Assembly: GCF_000208745.1 (NCBI RefSeq)
Contig: NC_030858.1
Coordinates: forward strand, 34,720,803-34,784,802
DNA length: 64,000 bases
Direction of reading: 5' to 3'
DNA from: Theobroma cacao
Lineage: Eukaryota > Streptophyta > Magnoliopsida > Malvales > Malvaceae
Shown piece by piece: positions 37,101 to 49,133 of the stretch. The position numbers and the translations under genes were made by a program. A model generated the notes under the pieces. The model ran no database searches. It had not been told where the DNA came from and was given only the letters and a program-made list of their open reading frames with translations. Each line of letters opens with the position of its first letter. The first letter of the stretch is position 1.

Positions 37101-38216
37101 ACGTTTTTACTATACCTTTTACCTGCTGTCCATTTCCCAGTTCTCAATTTTCACCTATAAATTCGTACAAATAATGTTTGTCAGTGAATTTTGTGAAGTA
37201 CTGGGGTGCCAAAAAGATTGGAGACAAAGGTCTATATGTATGCTACGGTAGATGATGTCTTGTTCCTTTAAGATGTTAAGTCTCACTCTCAATTTCGTGT
37301 TTAAAGCCGTACACTTACTGGTTTCCATGGAGATGGACGCATACGGTATACCATATTTCAGCAAGTTGCTTCTTTTATAATTGAAAATAAGATGGTAGGG
37401 TGAAAAGAATCAAAGGAGAATGTTAATATCGGTGCCCATCCTTATTTTCAAAACGAACTAATATGGCACCATAAGCGTTAAATCATAGTTATAATGAGAC
37501 GGTTAGAACATCACTATAAGCCATTAATAAAAATGAGCAGCTGACGGAGAGTTTGCTGAATTGTTTAGTTGCAGATGCTCCACTGTACCTAATGCCCTCT
37601 GTCTGATTTGACAAATTCGTAGGTTTAAATTCAAGTAGCAAGGCTTCCTTAGCACACACAACTAACTTGTTTAGTTTACTTGCTCAATAGAAAGAAAAAA
37701 CAGGGTATCAACAACAAACATAGATACCATATCTTGCTGGCAAAGTGTTTTTTTTGCCTAGCCTCTCCAATCTCCATCAAAAAATGATAAAAATTGTGAC
37801 TTTCACCTGTCCAAATTGTTTAGACTAAGGTCAAAAATTATTTGGTGTTCAATTTTTTTGCAAACGTGTATAATGTTTGGTCACTTATTCCCCTTTTTTA
37901 TTCCATTATTATGATTTAAAATGAAGGACATACTTACCTTTGCAAGGCACTTTTTTTATTTTTATTTTTTAGTTCAATGGTTGAATTATATACAATATAA
38001 TTATCATTTTTTATAAATAGTTTTATTTTTTTGCTCAATAATTATTTTATATATTGATGATAGAGTTTTTAAACTTTGACATAATATTTTAAAAAGTTAT
38101 TTAAATTATTCAAAAAAATTTAAATAAATTTTATTTTTTTATTGCTTTCAATCCAGTCGATCCAAATTAACTCTTATAATTAATGTAATGGTTGATTTAG
38201 TCAAATAACACTTATC

Positions 38217-38540
38217 TTTTTATTGTACATGATGTTGATGTGACATATTAAGATATCATAATAGATAATGATCTAATATATTAATAAGACATGATAATAT
38301 AACATGACATTTTCACTCTTTATATTAGCACCACATGGGTATAAAATAATAAGTGATATTTTGACTAATAGTAATTAGTTAANACCACATGGGTATAAAA
38401 TGATAAGTGATATTTTGACTAATAGTAATTAGTTAACCATTAATTATAAAAGTTTATTTGATTTAAAAATAAAAATATAAAGTCTTATTGGACATAATAA
38501 AATAATAAAGATTTATAATTAATTTTTTTACACAATTTAA
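38217..38540. repeat. Diverged AT-rich interspersed repeat, copy 1
   Basis: Resembles 51570-51790. Both carry a TGATAA-TGATATT/TGTTATTTT block, an AATAATCAGT/TAGTAATTAG block, TTAATTATAAAA and AAAATAAAAATATAAA in the same order. No terminal repeats or coding part are clear. The family is not identified. Confidence 0.4.
38330..38436. repeat. 53-bp direct repeat around a single N
   Basis: Copy 1 is 38330-38382, the ambiguous base is 38383 and copy 2 is 38384-38436. The copies differ at one position (AATAATAAG versus AATGATAAG). This most likely records the unmerged overlap of two contigs rather than real biology. Confidence 0.8.
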
Positions 38541-40880
38541 GAGCTTTAATTATATATAAATAATTAAGGATATATCCTAAAATATCCGATTCTTCAAAAT
38601 TTAACCAAAAAAAAAATCAATTAAGAATGATATATTTAATTAAGGGACCAATTACACTCAAGCAAAAAAAAAATTAATGACTTTTAAACTATGTCGAGAT
38701 GGTAAAGTTCTCAGACCCACATATCACAACAGTTTTATTTTAGGGGAATTGTGTTTATTAGAGATGAACCATATGAAATAGTATTGAATTCCAACCTTTT
38801 CCCCCCGGGCCTACTTCGAAAATTTAAACATCTCTTCTTTTATTGCTTGATGTTATACTAAGAAGCTTTTCTTCTTTTCTTCCTGCTCAAGCTTCTTTAA
38901 TTTATGCTCAATATCCGCCTATTCCTTTTCTGACTTCATAGAATCCTTCTTTCAATCCTAAAGTCTGTATTTTCCTTTATCGAGCCCCTTATTTGCTACT
39001 TTTGGTCCAGCAGATCCCACTTTTCCAATCTTCTGTACTGCTTTTTTTAGTTTTCTTAATTTCTTTAAAAAGCAGATGCCACTCCCCTTTTAAAATCTTA
39101 CCAAAAAAATAAAAAAATCCTACTATTAGCTCCATGATTTATGCCAATTGCCGCCATGTCAAATATCTTATTCCCATTTTCTTGAACCAACAAAAATATA
39201 AGCGCTGTAACGTTCTAAATGCTCCAACATTTATTTTTATGACAACTTTTTTGGGTTAAATTATTAATCACATCATGGTTCACCATGTCATATGGTATGA
39301 GATATTCTGCCGACAATATTTCTATTTAGTTAAGCTGGGCATTTTCAGGAGAAATTTTCCATTTCAAGTATACAGGAAAAAAAATTAATTATTATTACAT
39401 TGTTTATTAAATTTCCCCTTCGTTTTTTTCTTTGTTGGTCTTTTCCTTTTTCGCTTTTTCTTAATCTGGGTTGAGTCAGTGGACTATAACACCTGCAAAT
39501 CTGCTTAATTCTATGGTTTGGGTCATACACAAGACAGCATCAATCAGTAAGTAAGAAATTATACACAATTTTGCCGACAAGATTTCATCAGTAATAACTT
39601 TTTTATTTTCTGTGACATGCATGTTTGCTAGGACATGAATCAATCAGACCAAATGTAATAAGGTCAGAGACAGTTTAGCTTGGGCAAAAAGATCATCAAA
39701 ATCAGCTGAGAAACGCCCCACTTTGATCTTCTGAAAATGATAGCCGCCCGCTACTCTGAGAAAAAAATTTTCCCCTCTCAACGACCTTTTGCTTTTTGGC
39801 TTATTTGGAGTACAATCCTGCCTTGTTTGGTTAAAGAATTTTTGGATATATAAACGATGATAATGGCACAATTTGCGTTGCTTAGTAAGGTGTTTTTGCT
39901 TTGCTCAACTGAACTCTAGACACAAAAACAAAACCAGTAATCATAGTAGTTATAAACTGGCCCTCACATTAATTAAGGATAATAATCACAAAGATCAAAA
40001 CAATTGTTATAATTGCAAATTAACGCATGGAAACCAAGTTTATAAAGCTGAGTACTGTTTTCAGTCCAAGCTGGACCTCTACTCTTCTTTTATGTTCAAG
40101 AGACCCCATGGGTTTAGCATAGTGGTAAAAGATATTTCTCTTTTTTTTAAAAAAAAAAAATTGATTCGACTCATTGAATGAAGAAAATTACTTTTTTATT
40201 ATATAAATTGTTGGAGGTCAAAAGGAATGTGGGTAGTTACTACTTCATATCTCAAAGTTCATATTCAACACAAAATGTGTGGTACAACCTAGTATTTCTC
40301 GAGTTACTGACTCCTTTATCATTAACTATCCTTGGGTTAAAAGTGAAGTCAAAAGTTTACGACTCAGAACCTAGAGCACAAGTCTTGCATTAATCAACTT
40401 TTAATTGCTGCTCCTATTAATCAAATTCAGACAGGACTTTTCATGATTTGTTGTCCCTTGTCACCCTTGTTCTTCAGAGGGAAAAAAAAAAACATGTTAA
40501 GTTCCTAGACATGCGTTGTAACCCAAAAACCAAGAGTCCTAAATGAGCAAATCATGAGAAAAGAGATTGATGGCAACCAAAAAGGTGAATCTGTCGAATT
40601 GGTAATCCATCACATTGGCAGATTATGAGAATTCCATATTTTCAGGACACTTTTTATATATGGGCTGACAATTTGATCACCTCATTGCTCAAATGCAGTA
40701 TTTTTTTTTATAGCCTCTTCTGCATGATTTAGTTCAATACATTTGGATTGGACCGAAGCTTATCAGCGACTAGCAGTACCTAGAAGTCAAACAATTGTGA
40801 TTTATCAAATGCTTTCTCTTTTGAAAAAGAAAATGAGATTAGGGCCAATGATTGAGGCCCAAAGTTGAGCTAAGATTTGC

Positions 40881-41207
40881 TCCATGTTTGGTTTTGGTAA
40901 GAACTAAGGAAGGAAATAGAAAGGGGGAAACATAAGAAAAGAAGAAAGAACATACCAAGGAAAGGATGAAAAGTTGGTTTTCTTTCTTGTGTTTGGTATG
41001 GAAATGGAGGAAAAGAAAGAGATTATGAGTTAAAAGTTGTAAATAAAATTACCAACTTAACTAGAAAATTTATTTTTCTTTCAATTTAGAAGGAAAGAAA
41101 TGGTCCAAATCCATTCATTTTCCTTTCTACCAAACATAGAAAGGAAAACAAAGAAACACTAGTTTTCTTCCACTCTCTTTCCTTCTTTCCTCTTACCAAA
41201 CATAGTG
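40881..41207. mobile_element. MITE-like fold-back element
   Basis: The ends are imperfect inverted repeats: ATGTTTGGTTTTGGTAAGA on the left and TCTTACCAAACATAG on the right, followed inward by purine-rich and pyrimidine-rich arms (GGAAGG.. and CCTTCTTTCC..). Internal CCAAACATAGAAAGG repeats the motif. There is no coding capacity. The superfamily and target duplication are not clear. Confidence 0.55.
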
Positions 41208-41852
41208 TTGATGGGCTGAAATTTTGGACCGGACTGTGATCTATTAATTCCTAACCCACAAAAGCCCAGTCCAAAGAATAAAGACAGTTCTCTAATGCGG
41301 TAATGTGGCCTTCGCTGAAGTTCGGCCTTGACTCCTGCTCACTGACCGTATGTTTATTTAATACCCCTTTCTCTCTTTTCTTGGGCTTGGATCAAACTGT
41401 AGGCCCTGGTTAATGCGGTTCATGCCTTTGATAGACATGTTGTTATTGGACCACTGGGCTGATTTTCTCTAACTGAGCTCCAATGAATCATTTCTCAGTT
41501 TATAATATTGCATCATGTCATTTAATTTGTTTAAATTTATTTACAAACATTAAAATAAGATTCACGATCCAAATTTTAATTTCTTTGACTTTATTAATTT
41601 ACAATTCCATTCAAAACTATATCATAATAGGACCATGAAATTGTGACTCTTGTCTAACGAGTAACGAAATTGAAAGATTCATACGGCAACACTGGATAAA
41701 ACAAATCGAGGGATCAAATTAGTATCCAAACAAATCATGGATTCCCTTTTTTCTCAAAACAAAGTCAAGGACAAGCACCTCGGAAAACTATACTTGGACA
41801 AACTTGTCTTATCCAAAGGATCTAGGCTTGTTGGAAGGGAAAACGTTTATAT

Positions 41853-42222
41853 TGTTATGAAATATAATTTGAAAAAATAGTTATGAAAGAAAAATATAAT
41901 AACAAAAAAAGATCTTATTCAGATTTGTATTTACAAATGAAATGAAGGGTTTATTTATAGGCTAATAATCTTTTATTTAGATAAAATTTACAAGATTATG
42001 ATAATATTAATGGATTTGACTTGGATGAATTAAATTCTACTAGTAATGTTAATCTAATCTAATCTATATCTAAATCTAAATATAAATAATCAAATATAAG
42101 ACTTTAAACCAAATTACACTCTTTGTCTGACTAGTTGGGCTATTTGGCATGTCTTGACTGTTTGGTTTGATCTGAACACTTAGATTGTAACATAATGAAC
42201 ACTCACACATATATTTATAACA
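41853..42222 (-). repeat. LTR of copia relic (3' LTR in minus orientation)
   Basis: 370 bp, starting TGTTATGAAATATAA and ending ATATTTATAACA on the plus strand, with perfect 6-bp terminal inverted repeats. On the minus strand a polypurine-like GGACATTCAATGGG precedes it. Confidence 0.7.
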
Positions 42223-42497
42223 TTACCCATTGAATGTCCATTGTATTAAAAATATACCTCATTAAAACCTTATTACTGATGAGAAAAAATTCGAGTGAAT
42301 GAAAAAAAGTACATAGTTCTTTTCAATAATATGCTTTTGAAATACTGTCTCATTAAAAACTTTATTGAAAAAACTCAATAATAAAAACCTTGACAAAGAA
42401 AAATAGTACAAAATGTATTTTACTCTCTTTGATAACTGCATTATTTAAGATTTTTAAAATAACGCATTCCAATATTTTATACTAACTTTTCAAATAT

Positions 42498-43207
42498 TAC
42501 AGTAGGAAAATCTTTGGTGAATAAATTTACTAGATTGTCACTTGAACGAATTTGTTGAACACTAATATCACATTTTCCTTGGAGATCATGATTGAAAAAG
42601 AATTTTGACGAAATATGTTTTGTCTTATCACCTTTAGTGTATCATTCCTTTAATGTGGCTATGCAAACGGTATTATCCTCACATAACGTTGTTGAATTTT
42701 TTTCTTGGTTGACAAGTTACACGTTTCTCAAATATGTTAAGTTATAAATCTTAATCAGATATATTCACGGCTTGCCTTATGAATTGTTAAAACTTCTGCA
42801 TGATTAGAAGAAATATCAACTATAGATTGTTCTATAAAACATTATAAAATAATTGTACCCCCACATGTAAATAAGTAACTTATTTTGAATCAAACTTTGT
42901 GTAGATCAAATAAATATTTTGTATTCACATAATCAATTAAATCTAATTTGAATATATTTGAGTAATATAAGCCTATATCTATTGGTCCTTAGAGATATCA
43001 AAATATATATTTAATTCCATTCAAATATATTCAAGTTGGAGAAGAATTATATCTTGCTAATAAATTTATACCAAATGATATATTAAGTCGTGTATTGTTA
43101 GCATGATACATTAATACTCTGAAATATGATACTTCAATATCAAGAACTTATTCATCATTCTCATGAAGTTGGAAAAGGTCATTTTTCACATCTAGTAATC
43201 TTACAAC
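42498..43207 (-). pseudogene. Copia reverse transcriptase end/RNase H fragment
   Basis: Reading the minus strand gives decayed pieces of the copia pol C-terminus in order: a WNGIK..YL..GPIDIGLYY-like piece near 42960-43030, GDKTKHIS near 42615-42635, then HDL, VQQIRSSDNL and LFTK near 42505-42600. Stops and frameshifts interrupt it. The same frame continues beyond the solo LTR at 45291-45320 (a PLSSLMVV-like piece), which proves the interruption. Confidence 0.75.
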
Positions 43208-43330
43208 TGTAGACACTCAAATAAAATAAAAAATTTAAATTAAATTAAATTAAATTAAATTAACAATAAATAAAAAATATATAAAAAAATAAAAAATAAA
43301 AAATAAAAAAATAAAAAAATAAAAAAAAAT

Positions 43331-43475
43331 CGGGATGGCTGGGCGTACGCCCAGCCATCCCGTCGCCTTCCCATCCCCCACCCACTACGCGTGAAGTGGG
43401 GGGCTCTGACCACCAACTCCAGGGGGTGGCAGAACCCCCCCTCGCCGGGTTGTCCAAAAAATTGGACAACCCGGC
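43331..43475. repeat. Perfect palindrome and hairpin in the solo LTR
   Basis: 43331-43362 is a perfect 32-base palindrome centred on GGGCGTACGCCC. 43444-43475 is a hairpin with 14-bp perfect arms (GCCGGGTTGTCCAA) and a 4-base A loop. Both sit in the 5' part of the LTR. Confidence 0.9.
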
Positions 43476-43855
43476 TCTTTAAAAACCCTGCAAAAAAGAG
43501 AGAGAGACGGGAGTTAGCCACAAAAAGGGGAGAGAAAGAACAAAAAGAAAAACAAGGAGAAAAGGGTGAGATCCGGGAGAAAAGGGAGAGGCCGACGGAA
43601 GGGGAGATCCGAGCGAAGAGAGAGAGAGATCGACGGAAGGTTCAGATCTGAGCGAAGAAAGAGAGAGATCTGCCGGCAAGTAGGGAGAAGAGAGAGGGAG
43701 GTCGGCGAGAAGAGAGGGGAAGACACCGGCGCCGGCGGGGAGAGGAAGAGTTTTAGAGAGAAGGCAGAGGGAGAGGTTGGCTAGAGAGAGAAAAAAAGTG
43801 AGAAAATGAATAAAAAAAGCCGAAAAGGGATTTTATACCCAGAGTAAGTACGCCT

Positions 43856-43916
43856 AAACGGCGCCGTTTCAGTGAAGTGAAGGATTCCAAGGGTCGGCGC
43901 CTAAACGACGTCGTTT
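43856..43916. repeat. Paired 14-bp palindromes in the solo LTR
   Basis: AAACGGCGCCGTTT at 43856-43869 and AAACGACGTCGTTT at 43903-43916 are both perfect palindromes, both preceded by CGCCT, 47 bases apart. A third related half-site (AAAACGGTGCGTTT) follows at about 43938. They may be binding sites for a dimeric factor just downstream of the LTR promoter. That role is inference. Confidence 0.85.
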
Positions 43917-44471
43917 GAGGGAGTCTCCAGAGCCCAAAACGGTGCGTTTAGGAGAGGGCCAAGCGGACCAAGGAAGCAGGCCAGGCAGACCTCCGCGCAG
44001 CCCAGACCACTTGGGCCCTCCTTCCGGCCCAAGCAAGGTGAGGCCCAACCCATTTTTTTTTGTAGATTTGGGCTCATTTAGTTTATTTTATTTATTTGTT
44101 TAGTTTTAATAAAGATATGTAAATAATAAAAAATATTAATATTATAAAAATATTGGAAGGCTTGCAAAAATAAAATAAATAATAATAATAGTAATTTATG
44201 ATGCAAATATACATATTATATTATATTTTTAGATAAAAAAATAAAAAAAATAAAAAATAAAAAATATATAAAATAAAATAAAAATAGTGATAATAATAAA
44301 ATGAAAAAAAACAAATAAATAATAGTAATAAATAATATAATTGGAAGAAAATATTTGAGTATTACCACCAAAAAGGGGGCAAAGAGTTGCCTCTTTCCGG
44401 TGGATATTTTCGGGTACGAAGTCAGAGACGGATTTTCACCGAAGCGTCGGGATAAATCCGAACTCTAAACT

Positions 44472-44722
44472 NNNNNNNNNNNNNNNNNNNNNNNNNNNNN
44501 NNNNNNNNNNNNNNNNNNNNNNNNNNNNNNNNNNNNNNNNNNNNNNNNNNNNNNNNNNNNNNNNNNNNNNNNNNNNNNNNNNNNNNNNNNNNNNNNNNNN
44601 NNNNNNNNNNNNNNNNNNNNNNNNNNNNNNNNNNNNNNNNNNNNNNNNNNNNNNNNNNNNNNNNNNNNNNNNNNNNNNNNNNNNNNNNNNNNNNNNNNNN
44701 NNNNNNNNNNNNNNNNNNNNNN
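44472..44722. other. Assembly gap (251 Ns)
   Basis: Unsequenced run inside the solo LTR. ORFs crossing it are meaningless, and the true length of the LTR depends on it. Confidence 0.99.
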
Positions 44723-46125
44723 CTTGATGGGATTTCCCCGAGGAGCTCGTAGAGACGAGTTTCTTCCGGGGATATCTCTAGGTGAGGAGAATTTCGAGAC
44801 TTCACCAAAGCGTTGGGATAGTCTTCGAATGATTTTCCAATAAAAGATTACCGACTCCATCATTTAAAAAAAACAAGTCACGACATCATTCTACACTTGC
44901 ATCATATGCATACGTAAGACCAAGTGAAAAACTCAGTCTGACAATTCAATAAAAATTTAATTAATAAAAATAGGGATTAAACTAAGAAAAGGCTATATTA
45001 AGATAACTTAAGATTAAATGGTACCGTTCGTAGAAAGGGCGTCACGGAGGTGCTAACCCTTTTCCGTGCGTAATCGCACTCCCGAACCCATCTCTAAAAA
45101 AACGTGGACCAGTTCTCGTTCTTTCGACGGACCTAAAATTAATTTAGGGCTTCGTCGATTAAGAATCGAGTTAATAGGGGACCAATCACACCTAGATAAA
45201 AAATATTGGTGCGACCCCCACACCTTGCGATTTTAATTTTCGCCCGCGTCTGGCGGACGGGTTCCCGGACCCGCACGTCACGACAACAACCATTAGTGAA
45301 CTCAATGGATGTACTTTATCTATACGAAATTTTTTTCGTTGGAAATACAATGATTTTTTGTAGTGATTTTTTTATATTTTTTTGTTTTCGGCATCTATTG
45401 TGCTTTGCTTGTTTTACATAATTTTTATAGTTTAAGTTCTTGGTATGGTGATAAATGGTTCAAGAAGTTGAATTTTTTTGGTTGAGGATCGTATTGGAAT
45501 TACTGCTTTTGGTATTTTCTATTTAGTTCTATGTTGGGTTGGTTTTATTTTTTTTTTAGTTAGATTTTTTTGGAGTTTGAATGTTGTTTATTATGGCTAA
45601 GATTGTTTTGTGTTTGGTGTTCAAGGTAAATGTGCTTAAAGGGCAATTATGTTTTAATGTATTGTGATATAGGATTGCTTTATTCTTAGTTTTTGGCTCG
45701 AAAATGGATCTGGGGTTGGTTCCTTCAACAACTTGATAGCTATTTCTATCATAGTTTCTTTTCTTTCTTTCTTTCTTTTTCTTTTTTTTTTTTTGGTTGG
45801 TATGGGTTGCTTTCTTAGAATTGTTAAGTATTTTCCTATTTTTTCTAATCTTCGTCTTGAATAAATGTAGTATCGAAGATCGGAGCATATTTAGAATTTC
45901 GTTTTCTTTTTATTTTTTTCTATCATCGGAGCATATGCTGCAATGGCCTATGGTTTGTGGTGGGGGTGGAAAAATTATTTATTAGCATTAGTCATTGGCT
46001 ATATTCAAGTCTTAATTGCTTTGTTTTCTTAATTCATAGAGGCATATACTTGTGTCAATTTGGATAGTGATGATATAAGATTTATTGCTTTATACTCTTT
46101 GTTACAGTTTATAGATAGCCAAGAA

Positions 46126-46720
46126 ATGCCTCCACCTAATTATGAAATTTCAAAAAAATCAAAACATAATGCAAGGTGGGATTTGGTTACAACTAAAATG
46201 TTACTTCAAGTTTGTATGGATGAGATTCGTAAGTGTGGAAAACCAAGAATTTCATTTAGAACTAAAAAATGGGAAGTTGTAGTAGAGGAATTTAATACTC
46301 GTGCTAATAAAAACTATACCCAAAAGCAATTGAAAAATAGATTGGGTAGTTTAAGAAATGAATGGACTTTATGGAAACAATTAAAAGGCAAAGAAACAAG
46401 TTTGGGTTGGAACCATAACACAAGAACCATCGAAGCTGATGCCACATGGTGGAAAGCCAAAATAAAAGTAGGTATTTTAAATTTTATATATTTCAGCTAC
46501 TGTAAATTATTTTATATATGCAGATCGTTTAAAAGTTTCTTTGATGTTTGTGTAGGCCAATTCAAAATATGCCAAATTTCGGTATCATGGGTTAGAACAT
46601 GCTGATGAATTAGAATTTATATTTGAGGATACAGTAGCCACCAGTCAAAATGCATGGACACCAACAATGGGTATACCAATTGAAGATATTGTCAAATCTG
46701 TAAATATAACTTTGCTATAA
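46126..46720 (+). pseudogene. Harbinger ORF1, Myb/SANT-like DNA-binding protein
   Basis: Exon 46126-46467 and a second exon 46556-46720 read as 168 residues. The first exon has a clear Myb/SANT-like (trihelix type) domain: KWEVVVEEFNTRAN, YTQKQLKNRLGSLRNEW, then LGWNHNTRTIEADATWWK. This family occurs both as Harbinger ORF1 and as host L10-interacting MYB-like proteins. After the stop at 46718 the reading continues in homologous-looking acidic sequence with further stops, so the protein is probably truncated. The intron at 46468-46555 has GTAGGT/TAG borders. The domain itself is intact. Confidence 0.7.
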
Positions 46721-47400
46721 GACAATGTTGAATTTGATGCTGAAGAATTCACTTATGATGAAGATGACAGTGCTATGGTAAACACGTAAATCAAGAGCAA
46801 AAGAATGGTGCCAAAAAAAAATGGGAAAAAAATGGCAAAGGGTAAGTCAAAAACTAGGACTGGAGCAAGCTTGCAAAGAACATTGGAATGATTGTGTGAG
46901 GCAACAGAAAGTCATAACACAGCTTAAAGTGCTAAAATTTCAATTTCGTCACAAGCCATAGAACAATATAGTATTTCAGAGTGCGTTTGAGCAATAAAAT
47001 CTCTACAAAGTAAGGGGAGATTGAGTGCAAATAAATTTAATTTTGCACTACAATTGATTAAAAAGGAAGAAAATAGACTTATTTTTATTTGTTTGCCAGA
47101 TTTAAGTGATAAGCTAAATTGGATTCAATATGAGCATAATCTATCAAAAAACTCTCATGGTAGTAATTGATTAGTTTAGGATTTGATTATTTATTTTAGG
47201 TTGATATTGAACTTTAAACTACTTTTTCTTTGTATTTGTGTTTCTTGTTATATGTAATTGAATTGGTGTATGAAAGAATTTCCTATTTTTTATGTTATAT
47301 TTGTTTGAACTATTATTTGTACTATTTGATTTATTTGAAATAATATTTGGTTTTAATTGATATATTTGGATTTCTACTTATGTATTTTGATATTTTCAAA

Positions 47401-48763
47401 CAGATGTCTTCTAATGAAATCAAAACACCAATACAAGTTACAAAAAGAAGAAAATGTGTAAAGTTTTATCAAAACATGTATAGAGAAGCTGCTACTATAA
47501 TTGTATATCACATAAAATACTTAATGAAATAAGGAAACAAATTCAATTATTCTTATAGATAGAATTGGGTACGTGAAACTTTCAAACTTCGAGTGAAAGT
47601 TTAGAATGTTTGGTATGGAACCACATGTCGTATCCCAACTTACAGATACATTGATGAGTCAGGGATGGTTACATCCATCTAAAGACATGACAGAATTGAA
47701 GGCGGTCGTTATGTTTCTTTGGACTTGTGCACATAGCAAAATAAATCGTAATGTCCAAAATAAATTTGAAAAATCGGGAGAAACTGTAAGTAGGAAGTTC
47801 AGTGAAGTGTTATAGATAGTTTATTAGCCAATGAAAGAGCCAAGGCTCTAGATTTTTAATTTGCAGAAGTTCCATCCAAAATTAGAAATGATCATAGATT
47901 TTAGCCTTATTTTCAAGGGTGCATTAGTGTTATAGATGGATTACATGTTCTTGTTATTCCTCCTGCAAATGATCAAATTTGTTTTATTGGTCGCAAGGGA
48001 TATCAACACACAATGTCATGTTAGTGTGTAATTTTGACATGTTATTCGCTTTTGTGGTTGTTGGTTAGCCTAGCACTACACATGACACCTGTATCTTTTC
48101 AACTGTGCTTGAAAAAATGAAAAACGTGTTCCCTCACCCTCTGAAAGGTACAACTTATAATTTTTATGATATAAAGTTTATCATTCTATATATTTATCTC
48201 TTAATTTTTTTAATGAACTCGTATTGAAACTTTTTAACTTTTTTTTTAGGTAAATATTATGTAGTGGATGCTGGTTATCTTAATATGAAAGAGTATCTAG
48301 CTCTTTATAAAGGTGAAAGATATCACATTCCTGATTTTAGAGGTTTTAGTTAGCCAAGAGGTTTTAGTTAGCTAAGAGGTTTTAGTTAGCCAGAAGGTGT
48401 AGAACAAACATTCAACCATGGACATTCTTTATTAAGAAATGTCATTGAACGAACAATTAGAGTTTGAAAGAATATGTGGCATATTTTACGTGATATGAAG
48501 CCATTTCCGTTGATAAAATAGGGAAAGATTATTGTTGCAACAACAACATTTCATATATAACTACATTAGACAGTATGGTGTTATAGATGAGGAATTTGAC
48601 AGATGTAATCGTAATTCCAATTATATTCTTGAGAGTCAAGAAGGAAGAAGTAATGATGAATAAATGAGTTTTTATATTTATAGAAGAGCATTCGATGATA
48701 GTTATATGAGTAGAGTTTGCATTCAAATAACTGTTGCATTGATGGAAAATATAAATTGTTGAT
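47401..48763 (+). pseudogene. Harbinger DDE transposase (HARBI1-like), broken
   Basis: Pieces of the DDE_Tnp_4 family appear in order across three frames. A helical N-terminal domain lies at 47606-47815, ending in GETVSRKFSEVL. The first catalytic Asp lies in VIDGLHV (about 47932-47952), the second in a THDT piece (about 48078), and the Glu in RNVIERT (about 48438-48458). An intron-like break with an AG acceptor lies at about 48151-48249, followed by KYYVVDAGYLNMKEYL. Many stops and frameshifts make it non-functional. Confidence 0.8.
48341..48394 (+). repeat. 18-bp repeat, three copies, in transposase relic
   Basis: Three near-identical copies of AGGTTTTAGTTAGCCAAG in frame with the old transposase reading, where homologues have a single copy. 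It is a post-decay slippage product. Confidence 0.85.
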
Positions 48764-49133
48764 TTATGAGTTATCTATAAATTATTTGTGAAACTATATT
48801 TTTATTATTTATTATTAATTATAAACTTTAGATTATATAAAAATACTTTTTATATTTCCAAAAACTTGTTTTAAATAAATAAAGAAATAAAGTTAACTTT
48901 TTTTATTTTGAACAAAAGAATTCGTGATTAATAGAAATTTATTTATTAATACTTTTTAGGGTAATTTTAATCAAAATTAGAGTTTATGTAAGTTGTTTTG
49001 CCAAACAACTTATATATAAAAAAGATATTATAAAAAGTAAATTTATAAAATAATTTTATTTTAATTTTATTATTTTTCATAAAAACTTCATAATAACTTT
49101 TAAGTTAAAAAAAAAAAACCAATAAGCCCATGG

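Larger units (their letters stand above)
31144..40880. other. Long AT-rich intergenic region
   Basis: No gene was recognised over nearly 10 kb. ORFs such as 31107-31328, 33200-33538 and 34423-34818 lack conserved motifs or homologous structure. It holds poly-A/T runs, a diverged AT-rich repeat at 38217-38540 with an assembly N, and a short tRNA-like A/B-box pair near 40115-40170. Confidence 0.55.
43208..45285 (+). mobile_element. Gypsy-like solo LTR with ACAAC target duplication
   Basis: The element begins TGTAGACACTC and ends CACGTCACGACA. It is flanked by ACAAC on both sides (43203-43207 and 45286-45290). It has no internal coding region, so it is a solo LTR of about 2.08 kb including a run of Ns. 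Its composition differs sharply from the neighbourhood: an A-rich start, then GC-rich palindromes, a GA-rich tract (43495-43800) and a TATACCC-type box near 43837. Length and end sequence suggest the Tat/Ogre side of Gypsy. That placement and the plus orientation are inference. Confidence 0.8.
45320..49130 (+). mobile_element. PIF/Harbinger DNA transposon relic
   Basis: It carries the two genes typical of the superfamily, a Myb/SANT-like protein and a DDE transposase, in the same orientation and both decayed. It lies between copia fragments (45291-45320 and 49134-49308). Terminal inverted repeats and a 3-bp target duplication were not identified, so the ends are approximate. Confidence 0.65.

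Noticed and set aside
43255..43784. Several overlapping ORFs in a GC/GA-rich tract
   Set aside because: They fall inside the solo LTR and consist of low-complexity and palindromic sequence.
44422..44863. ORFs spanning the N run
   Set aside because: Most of their length is unknown bases.
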